From assembly GCF_018860565.1 (NCBI RefSeq), contig NZ_JAHKPS010000018.1, forward strand, positions 248,001-312,000: a stretch of 64,000 nucleotides of DNA, in the 5' to 3' direction. A model generated the notes under the pieces. The model searched no databases and was not told the origin of the DNA. It saw only the letters and a program-made list of their open reading frames with translations. Below are positions 1-6,684 of the stretch, one piece after another (position 1 is the first letter of the stretch; every line of letters starts with the position of its first letter). The translations under genes and the position numbers were made by a program. This DNA is from Winogradskyella psychrotolerans (GTDB lineage Bacteria > Bacteroidota > Bacteroidia > Flavobacteriales > Flavobacteriaceae).

Positions 1-1
1 T

Positions 2-772
2 GGAGTTGTTACAGATTTGGGTGGTTTTGTAGCAAGTACATACATGCGAGGCATCGCTTACATAAACATTCCAACAACACTATTAGCCATGGTAGATGCT
101 TCAGTTGGAGGAAAAACGGGAGTTGATTTAGGCGCCTTAAAAAATCAAATAGGAATTATAAATGAAGGAGTAATGGTTGGAGTTGACACCTCTTACCTAG
201 ATACTTTACCTCAAAATGAAATGGTTTCTGGTTTCGCAGAAATGCTAAAACATGGTTTAATTTACGATAAAACCTACTGGAACACCTTAACACATCTTGA
301 AAAATTAGACATTTCCGATTTAGACCAATTGATTTATGACTCTATCATCATCAAAAATGAAGTGGTAACATCTGACCCAACAGAGAAAGGCCTAAGAAAA
401 ATTCTAAATTTTGGTCATACTTTAGGTCACGCAATTGAAAGCTACTTTCTAGAAAACGCAGATAAGACACCATTATTACACGGAGAAGCTATTGCAATAG
501 GCATGCTATTAGAAAGCTACCTATCAACTAAAATATGCGGCTTAAGCCAAGACGAATTTGAGATAATTTCTTCAGGAATACTCAAAACATTCTCTAAAGT
601 TGAAATCAATAAAAACGACCAAAAAGTAATCATAGATCTATTACAGTACGACAAAAAGAATAGTTATGGCGTTGTAAAATTTGTATTGCTTGAAGCCATT
701 GGCAAACCCAAAACCGACTGTGTAGTTCACAACGACCTTATTTTAGAAGCTTTTGATTATTATACCCATTAG
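2..772 (+). CDS. aroB: 3-dehydroquinate synthase, C-terminal part (cut by window edge)
   Basis: AroB converts DAHP to 3-dehydroquinate, the second step of the shikimate pathway, using NAD and a metal ion. The reading frame is open to the left edge, so the first roughly 100 residues are missing; about 256 residues are visible. The NAD/phosphate glycine region GVVTDLGGF opens the fragment. The three metal ligands of the family can be seen: the Glu of GFAEMLKHG, the first His of NFGHTLGHA and the His of LHGEAIAIG. A TTG at 17 is an internal codon, not a start. The TAG stop overlaps the stop of the convergent DinB-like gene. The family assignment is secure. Confidence 0.95.
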   Translation, partial: GVVTDLGGFVASTYMRGIAYINIPTTLLAMVDASVGGKTGVDLGALKNQIGIINEGVMVGVDTSYLDTLPQNEMVSGFAEMLKHGLIYDKTYWNTLTHLEKLDISDLDQLIYDSIIIKNEVVTSDPTEKGLRKILNFGHTLGHAIESYFLENADKTPLLHGEAIAIGMLLESYLSTKICGLSQDEFEIISSGILKTFSKVEINKNDQKVIIDLLQYDKKNSYGVVKFVLLEAIGKPKTDCVVHNDLILEAFDYYTH

Positions 773-1284
773 AGATAACGGTCTTTTACAATTTGAGTAT
801 GGTGATTTTCATGACCTGTTAAAATATATCCTAATGCCCTCACAGAAATGGGACAGCCACTCGCCTCACCCACTTGTTCTAAAGCGGCTGAATCAAAACT
901 TCTATACAACGCTATAGAAGCCTGCCTTACAGCCTTATACTCATCTATTATGTTGACTAAAGAACGTTTGCTTGCGTTAGCTGTAATAGCATAATCGTCT
1001 TGTTCATACCCAGCCAATGGCGTTTTATCCTCTCGCGCTATTCGTAATGCTCTATATGCAAAAACACGTTCAGTATCTATAATATGAAGCAACACATCCT
1101 TTGGAGTCCATTTCCCTTCTGCGTAAGCATAATTATGCTTGTCTTGCGCTAAGCCCGAATAAAACAACACCACAGAATCTAAATTTTGTTCTAAACCCTC
1201 AACGATATCTATGCTTGCCGCATTATCAATATACCGTTTATAATACGTGTCATATTCGTTATTATTAAGTGTATTAGAAATCAT
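769..1284 (-). CDS. DinB-like (DinB_2 superfamily) putative metal-dependent protein
   Basis: This 171-residue protein looks like a member of the DinB/YfiT four-helix-bundle superfamily, which includes metal-dependent thiol transferases such as bacillithiol S-transferases as well as many proteins of unknown activity. The usual metal triad is in place: His67 in VLLHIIDTE, and His158 and His162 in GHENHH near the C terminus. WTPKDVLLH is the characteristic first motif. There is no signal peptide, so it should be cytoplasmic. It converges on aroB with overlapping stop codons. The substrate cannot be told from the sequence, and no direct link to DNA damage should be assumed from the family name. 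Confidence 0.8.
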   Translation of the reverse strand: MISNTLNNNEYDTYYKRYIDNAASIDIVEGLEQNLDSVVLFYSGLAQDKHNYAYAEGKWTPKDVLLHIIDTERVFAYRALRIAREDKTPLAGYEQDDYAITANASKRSLVNIIDEYKAVRQASIALYRSFDSAALEQVGEASGCPISVRALGYILTGHENHHTQIVKDRYL

Positions 1285-1301
1285 AATTATATAAATTAAA
1301 A

Positions 1302-1336
1302 AAAAGCCCTTCGTAAACTAACTAAGGGCTTTTGTA
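1302..1336 (-). terminator. Rho-independent terminator of the Lrp/AsnC gene
   Basis: A 10-base stem (AAAAGCCCTT pairing with AAGGGCTTTT) lies 20-50 bases past the stop of the Lrp/AsnC gene. On the minus strand it is followed by a run of T residues. Confidence 0.8.
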
Positions 1337-1352
1337 TATTGTATTGTTTTAA

Positions 1353-1832
1353 TTACAACTCATTAAAAATGGTATGCATTAAACGTTTTTTATCATTAAG
1401 ACTTTCTTCTAAAGAAATCATAGTTTCAGTTCTGTAAACACCTTCTATATCATCTAACATAAAGATAATTTCTTTAGCATGCATAGTATCTTTAGCTCTA
1501 ATCTTACAGAAGATATTAAATTTCCCTGTGGTAATATGAGCAACCGTCACATAAGGTATATTATTAATTCGCTCTAAAACAAACTTAGTTTGCGATGTAT
1601 TTTGAAGAAAAACGCCTACATATGCAATAAACGAATAATCTAATTTTTGATAATCTAATGTTAAAGAAGATCCCTTAATAATTCCCGCTTCTTCCATTTT
1701 TTTAACACGCACATGAACAGTACCAGCAGAAATCAATAATTTTTTCGCAATATCTGTAAATGGAATACGTGTATTATCAATAAGCATATCGAGAATTTGG
1801 TGGTCAATCTCATCTAATTTAAATTTTGCCAT
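1353..1832 (-). CDS. Lrp/AsnC family transcriptional regulator
   Basis: A 159-residue regulator with an N-terminal winged helix-turn-helix (about residues 5-60, beginning LDEIDHQILDMLIDN) and a C-terminal RAM/AsnC ligand-binding domain (about 65-145). Family members bind amino acids, form octamers and control amino-acid metabolism or act as global regulators. The start at MAKFKLDE (1832) fits the family. The frame extends 13 codons further upstream, but that stretch (MFYFCIYF...) does not resemble the family. It ends in the unusual GVYRTETMISLEES region typical of flavobacterial members. It has its own terminator, and no operon partner is visible. The effector is unknown. Confidence 0.9.
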   Translation of the reverse strand: MAKFKLDEIDHQILDMLIDNTRIPFTDIAKKLLISAGTVHVRVKKMEEAGIIKGSSLTLDYQKLDYSFIAYVGVFLQNTSQTKFVLERINNIPYVTVAHITTGKFNIFCKIRAKDTMHAKEIIFMLDDIEGVYRTETMISLEESLNDKKRLMHTIFNEL

Positions 1833-1906
1833 AATCATATAATCTTTAAAGTAAATGCAAAAATAGAACATTTACACTAACGATATTGCATAAAAATTGA
1901 ATTATT

Positions 1907-3052
1907 TTAAGGTTTCAATAAGATTTCCTCATTATTTAACATTGCGAAAACGATTTCGTTACCCAAAATTAATTCCGAATTTTCTGTAGTTTTAAGAACT
2001 CTACCTTTTGCATCAACTTCTTTATGACCAAAATGATTAAGCAGTTTTTCTAATTTTGCTATTTTAGGAACAAAATGCAGTTTTTTGTCCACCAACACTT
2101 CTTCATACTGAATAGCTACATCTATTAAATCGGTGTCTCCTGCTTTTAATTTCGTATCCCTAATAATAATATCATAAAAACATTTTGCATTTTCAGGAAT
2201 ATCAAAATAACGCTCATAACCTCCAATAACAACCTCCTTAGCAATCGTAAACAATCCTGATAAAATAGCAATAAACATTAAACGCCTTACCTCTTCCCTT
2301 TCATAATCATTTGTATAATGACCAGCTTCATAAAGCAATGTTGGCACTCCTAAATTTTGAAAGGTATCACCAACACAACTAAGACTAAAACCATCATCAT
2401 AACGCCCAATCCCATTTGGAATTTCATTTTGCAGTACAGTATTTATCTCCGCAATAATAGCCATAGCTACCTTTCTATTATCTGTTAAAGAACGCTCTTC
2501 ATCTTGCGAAGGTGATAAAAATGAAAGTGTAGCAACGTTGTTTTTTTTTCCAGCACTAAAAATAGTACGCTGTCCATGAAGGTTAAAACAATAATTTGGC
2601 ATAAAATCGTCATAAGCCTGACGTAAAATCTTACTTTCTGGCTGAGATAAATTTTGTGCGTCCCTGTTTAAGTCTACTAGATTCGCATTTAAACGCGTAT
2701 ATTTTTCAGCTCCATCAGGATTTAATATAGGAATAACCACTAACGTACATTGCACTAATATACCTTTTGTGAAATTATTTTCAGTTTCAAACAAATTAAA
2801 ACAATCAAAAAGCGCCTTAGTAGATGTCGATTCGTTTCCGTGCATTTGAGACCATAATAAAATTTTGATTGGTCCATGCCCAAATTTCAAACTGTAGATT
2901 GGTCGTTTTTCAACAGAATATCCAAGCGTAGAAATCTTAGATTTTGGTAATTTTTCTAAACACTTTTCTATATCAGAATTGGTTATATAACGACCATATA
3001 ATTCTGTTGTTTTTACAGAAGAAAACACATCATTTAAAAGCTCTAAATTCAT
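1907..3052 (-). CDS. M14 family zinc carboxypeptidase-like protein
   Basis: A 381-residue protein of the peptidase M14 family, which removes C-terminal residues from peptides or acts on modified peptides through one zinc ion. The zinc ligands are visible as His71 and Glu74 in MHGNEST and His159 in NLHGQRT. The substrate-binding NxD-R motif appears in VDLNRDA, and the catalytic Glu is Glu242 in LLYEAGHY. There is no obvious signal peptide, so it may be cytoplasmic, as in the AGBL/succinylglutamate-desuccinylase-like branches. It is divergent from the XRE regulator, and its promoter carries the same 14-base palindrome as that gene, so joint control is likely. The natural substrate is unknown. 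Confidence 0.88.
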   Translation of the reverse strand: MNLELLNDVFSSVKTTELYGRYITNSDIEKCLEKLPKSKISTLGYSVEKRPIYSLKFGHGPIKILLWSQMHGNESTSTKALFDCFNLFETENNFTKGILVQCTLVVIPILNPDGAEKYTRLNANLVDLNRDAQNLSQPESKILRQAYDDFMPNYCFNLHGQRTIFSAGKKNNVATLSFLSPSQDEERSLTDNRKVAMAIIAEINTVLQNEIPNGIGRYDDGFSLSCVGDTFQNLGVPTLLYEAGHYTNDYEREEVRRLMFIAILSGLFTIAKEVVIGGYERYFDIPENAKCFYDIIIRDTKLKAGDTDLIDVAIQYEEVLVDKKLHFVPKIAKLEKLLNHFGHKEVDAKGRVLKTTENSELILGNEIVFAMLNNEEILLKP

Positions 3053-3066
3053 ATCATTATTTTGAT

Positions 3067-3080
3067 GTTACAAATGTAAT
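3067..3080 (-). promoter_or_regulatory. Operator-like palindrome over the M14 peptidase promoter
   Basis: The 14-base sequence ATTACATTTGTAAC is read on the minus strand, ending 15 bases before the M14 start codon. It contains a palindrome, TTACA-TT-TGTAA, and inside it a perfect Bacteroidota -7 box, TACATTTG. An exact copy on the plus strand lies at 3314-3327 before the XRE gene. Confidence 0.6.
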
Positions 3081-3091
3081 CATTTGAAATT

Positions 3092-3103
3092 TTACATTTG
3101 TAA
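3092..3103 (+). promoter_or_regulatory. Second copy of the operator-like palindrome
   Basis: TTACATTTGTAA again, centred exactly 24 bases from the centre of the copy at 3067-3080. This puts it around the -33 region of the M14 promoter. A more degenerate relative (TTACAATGTTAA) follows at 3126-3137. Confidence 0.5.
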
Positions 3104-3313
3104 ACAGTAATTGTTCTAATTTTTGTTACAATGTTAAACAGATAGTATTAAAAAACACACAGCTATTTATATGCTTTTTGAAAATAATTCAACAAACAAT
3201 ACATTTTAAACCCAATAAACATATTATCAGAACTTTATATCAAAAAATCAAACCTAAAGTTTAACTATAATAAAATATAAACAAAACCTTTAGCTACAAT
3301 TACAATACTATTG

Positions 3314-3327
3314 ATTACATTTGTAAC
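3314..3327 (+). promoter_or_regulatory. Operator-like palindrome over the XRE gene promoter
   Basis: The sequence ATTACATTTGTAAC contains the -7 box TACATTTG (3316-3323), 32 bases before the XRE start codon. It is identical, in inverted orientation, to 3067-3080. This suggests that the XRE protein controls both itself and the M14 gene. Confidence 0.6.
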
Positions 3328-3354
3328 ATCACAAAAACAAATCTAAGGTTTACA

Positions 3355-3732
3355 ATGATAAACTCATCAGAATTTACACAACGCCTACAAAAGGTCATGG
3401 ATTTTTACAGTGAAACAGCATCTAGTTTTGCTGAAAAAATCGGAGTACAGCGCTCTAGTATTTCTCATATTTTGTCTGGTAGAAATAAGCCAAGTTTAGA
3501 CTTTGTAATGAAGGTACTTCACTCCTATCCTGAAGTAGAATTATATTGGCTAATGAATGGCAAAGGTCATTTTCCTAATGAGCCTAAAATTTCAGAATCA
3601 CCAAACTCAAACATAACCGAACAGCCTATTGCAAAACCACAAATCCCTGTTTCGGACTCTAACTCTAATTCTGAAATTGAAAAAATTGTTATCTTTTATA
3701 AAGACGGTACTTTTAAAAGTTATAAGCCTTAA
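3355..3732 (+). CDS. XRE-family helix-turn-helix regulator
   Basis: A 125-residue protein whose first 65 residues form a Cro/C1-type HTH domain (FAEKIGVQRSSISHILSG, recognition helix around residues 31-38). A Pro/Ser/Asn-rich linker follows, then a short C-terminal segment KIVIFYKDGTFKSY that could be a small beta hairpin for dimerisation. It has no protease or ligand domain. The gene has its own promoter with an overlapping palindrome, and the same palindrome covers the divergent M14 gene, so autoregulation is the simplest model. Nothing phage-like surrounds it. What signal it answers to is unknown. Confidence 0.85.
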   Translation: MINSSEFTQRLQKVMDFYSETASSFAEKIGVQRSSISHILSGRNKPSLDFVMKVLHSYPEVELYWLMNGKGHFPNEPKISESPNSNITEQPIAKPQIPVSDSNSNSEIEKIVIFYKDGTFKSYKP

Positions 3733-3751
3733 AACTAATTGCACTATTCAT

Positions 3752-3759
3752 TATCTTTG
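3752..3759 (+). promoter_or_regulatory. -7 promoter box of the small lipoprotein gene
   Basis: TATCTTTG matches the Bacteroidota TAnnTTTG element and lies 15 bases before the ATG. No clear -33 TTG at the usual spacing was found. Confidence 0.4.
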
Positions 3760-3773
3760 AAAAAAGATTTTAA

Positions 3774-4160
3774 ATGAAGCATTTTTCCTCACTTTTGTTA
3801 CTATTACTTTTAACAAGCTGCTATACTATAGAGCGCAATTGTACAGATTTTAAAACAGGTACCTTTGAATTTACCTACACTATTGATGGTATTGAGAAAA
3901 CCTCTCGTTTTAAACGAACAGAACACTTTAACATTGATTATCATGAAGAAGTAGCAGACTCTTCTTCTATTCGCTGGATTAATGATTGTGAATTTATCCT
4001 TAAGAAACTTCACCCTACCAATAATTCTGAAAAAAATGCCATCCACATGAAAATCCTCTCTACAACGGAAGATTCTTATATGTTTGAATACAAGCTTGCT
4101 GTAAAACGACCTAATAAACCATTAAACATAGAAAAAGGCATTGCTAAAAGAGTTAAATAG
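3774..4160 (+). CDS. small predicted lipoprotein of unknown function
   Basis: A 128-residue protein with a hydrophobic signal peptide (residues 1-15) ending in a lipobox, LLTSC with Cys16, so it is expected to be a lipoprotein in the cell envelope. The mature part is a single small soluble domain with no catalytic motif that I recognise. Similar flavobacterial proteins may carry a misleading 'DNA topoisomerase IV' name in databases, probably because parC/parE lie nearby; the sequence here gives no support for such a role. It probably has its own promoter just upstream. Function unknown. Confidence 0.75.
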   Translation: MKHFSSLLLLLLLTSCYTIERNCTDFKTGTFEFTYTIDGIEKTSRFKRTEHFNIDYHEEVADSSSIRWINDCEFILKKLHPTNNSEKNAIHMKILSTTEDSYMFEYKLAVKRPNKPLNIEKGIAKRVK

Positions 4161-4325
4161 CATTAACGTACTGTTTTTATTTACCAGCTAAGCTATAGAG
4201 CGTTGTTTTTATTCCGCTTAACTAAAATTACTGTATTTTATTGGATGCGCTAATTTGGTTTCACTGGATTTCACAAAAATTAGCACGTTTTTAACAAGAC
4301 CCCAAATCTAAAAAACTCTCGGTTA

Positions 4326-5736
4326 ATGCTTTTTAATTCGTTAGAATATCTTCTTTTTTCACCTATAGTCTTTGTTGCCTATTGGTTACTAAAGAACAGC
4401 TACAAGAAGCAGAATATCTTATTACTCATATCTAGCTATGTATTTTACGGCTGGTGGGATTACAGATTCCTGTCTCTTATTATATTCAGTTCTTTTTTAG
4501 ATTATTTTGTTGGTCAAAAAATAGAAGAAGCAATAGGCAAAAAAAACAAAAAACGCTGGTTACTAGTCAGTCTTTTTTCAAATTTAGGCCTACTTGGTGT
4601 TTTCAAATATTACAATTTCTTTGCAGATTCTTTTACAAGTACAATGTCTGCCATTGGATGGGAAGTTAACAACCTTACATTAAATATTATATTACCCGTT
4701 GGAATTAGCTTTTACACCTTTCAAACTCTAAGTTACAGTATAGATATATATCGCAATCAAATAAAAGCAAGCAGAGATATTGTAGGCTTTTTTTACGTTT
4801 GTAAGCTTATTTCAGCAGTTAGTAGCTGGCCCAATTGAACGTGCTTCCAATCTAATTCCTCAGATAGAAAAGAAACGAAACCTTAATATTACCTTAATAA
4901 AAACAGGACTATTTCAAATTTTTATTGGTTTATTTAGAAAAGTTGCCATTGCTGATAATTTGGGTATTTATGTAGATTCTGTCTATGGAAATTACGAAAT
5001 ACACAACAGCTCTACACTTTTAGTTGCAACAGTTTTTTATGCCTTTCAGATTTATTTTGATTTTTCCGGTTATTCTGATATCGCTATTGGTAGTGCAAAA
5101 CTCTTTGGTTTTAATTTTAATAGAAATTTCAATTTCCCCTACTTTTCAAGAACGTTATCCGAATTCTGGAGGCGCTGGCACATGTCACTATCGTTTTGGC
5201 TAAGAGATTACCTTTATATTTCACTAGGCGGAAACAGAAAAGGCATAATAATTACTTACAGAAACTTATTACTTACTATGTTAATTGGTGGACTATGGCA
5301 TGGTAGCTCTTGGAATTTTGTGATTTGGGGAGGAATTCACGGCTTATTTCTAAGTTTAGAAAAATACACCTTCTCTGCTTTTAAAATAAAAACTTTTAAT
5401 GCATTTGGATACATCTACACATTCATTGTTGTTCTTATTGCATGGATTTTCTTTAGAGCACCAGACTTTCATTCAGCCTCTACAATCCTAACTAAAATAT
5501 TCAGCTTCAATTACGGCATATTATTTATTGGTAACATCAATGCTTTTGTCAATGCCTTACTATTGCTTTCACTTGGCATTTTAATTGATTTAAAGATTTT
5601 TAGATCAGGTACATCACTAGAAGAATATGGAGTTCGTTATAGCGCTATAAAACTTTCGATGATTATGGCTGTTATTATCTTAATGCTTTGTCTGTTCTAT
5701 TCAACAGCTGAAAACTTTATTTATTTTCAATTCTAG
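4326..5736 (+). pseudogene. MBOAT-family O-acyltransferase (AlgI/DltB-like) with a one-base frameshift
   Basis: This encodes a polytopic membrane O-acyltransferase that moves acyl groups across the membrane to a polysaccharide or other surface molecule. The first frame (4326-4838) gives the N-terminal part starting MLFNSLEYLL. The second frame carries the rest, including the two catalytic histidines in LWHGSSWNF and GGIHG. The frames meet at a run of seven T (4788-4794). With six T the protein would read GFFTFVSLF...QLVAGPIERA without a break, as in the family. The full length would be about 470 residues, which is normal. So this is a fresh frameshift, phase variation at the T tract, or a sequencing error. 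The SGNH partner follows after 3 bases. Confidence 0.85.
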
Positions 5737-5739
5737 ATT

Positions 5740-6684
5740 ATGAACTCGGAAATCACTAAGAAACTTATCAAAATCATCATACTTACGCTATTAATTAGCT
5801 ATGGCTTAGACAAATTAGTTTTCTTTGGCTTAAATAAAATTAGCAACAACGTAAAGACTGGTCAAGCCATTGGTAAACTCAATCATTTCCTTGAACTAAA
5901 AGACAATACTGATTTTTTAGTTTTTGGAAACTCTAGAGCTAATAGACATATAAATGTTGATTTATTTAGCGACAACAGTTACAACATGGGAATTGATGGT
6001 GTTGGTATTGCTTACAATAGCACACTTATTAATACATTACAAGAAAACAAAGAACAATTCATATTAGTACATATTGACACTAAAAATTTCTTTGATACAA
6101 CTTATGACGGTTCTGATATAAGAGGCCTAAAAACCAAATACAAAAGAAACCCCATTATTACTTCTGCTCTTGATGAATCTGGTCAATTATCAAAATTACA
6201 GCAGATTTACTACAGCATGAATTACAATGGAAGCGCTATTGGAATCATAAAAAACTACTTTAAACCTAGCTACGACTACAAAGCATACAATGGTTACGAT
6301 CCTATTTCGGTAAGCGAAGACCAAGAAGACATGAGAGATATTGTATTATCTAATTTTAGCACCGACAACGAATGTACAGATAGCCACGACGTAAATAGTA
6401 TTGCATTAAACTATTTAAAAGCCATAAAATCCTTTACAGAAAAATCACCAAATAAAACCTTTTTATTTGTTACCTCGCCAATGTACAATGACACTTGCAG
6501 TACAGACAACACTAAACTAGCTAAGATTATGCTAGACCTAGGATTAAACTATATGGATTTTACAAATCTCTACAAGGATAAAAAAGACAATTCCTTGTGG
6601 AAAGACGCTACACACATGTCACAAAAAGGATCAGAAGCTTTTTCTAAATTATTAGTTAATAACATTAAAGCTTCAAAATTCTAG
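5740..6684 (+). CDS. SGNH/GDSL-like protein, partner of the MBOAT acyltransferase
   Basis: A 314-residue protein with one N-terminal membrane anchor (about residues 8-30) and a periplasmic SGNH-hydrolase-like domain. The block I motif is FGNSRA (Ser65 as the expected nucleophile), and block V is DATH (Asp289, His292) near the C terminus. MBOAT proteins are often paired with such proteins (as AlgI with AlgJ/AlgX), which finish the acyl transfer to a surface glycan. It starts 3 bases after the MBOAT gene, so it is surely co-transcribed. If the MBOAT is truly broken this gene may lack its partner. The stop codon shares the palindrome CTAG with the convergent parC stop. Confidence 0.8.
   Translation: MNSEITKKLIKIIILTLLISYGLDKLVFFGLNKISNNVKTGQAIGKLNHFLELKDNTDFLVFGNSRANRHINVDLFSDNSYNMGIDGVGIAYNSTLINTLQENKEQFILVHIDTKNFFDTTYDGSDIRGLKTKYKRNPIITSALDESGQLSKLQQIYYSMNYNGSAIGIIKNYFKPSYDYKAYNGYDPISVSEDQEDMRDIVLSNFSTDNECTDSHDVNSIALNYLKAIKSFTEKSPNKTFLFVTSPMYNDTCSTDNTKLAKIMLDLGLNYMDFTNLYKDKKDNSLWKDATHMSQKGSEAFSKLLVNNIKASKF

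Noticed and set aside
3355-3732. A prophage signalled by the XRE regulator
   Set aside because: No integrase, structural or lysis gene is anywhere near; the surrounding genes are chromosomal.
3774-4160. Calling the small lipoprotein a DNA topoisomerase IV component
   Set aside because: The protein has a lipobox and no topoisomerase motif; the true topoisomerase IV genes are at 6681-11686.
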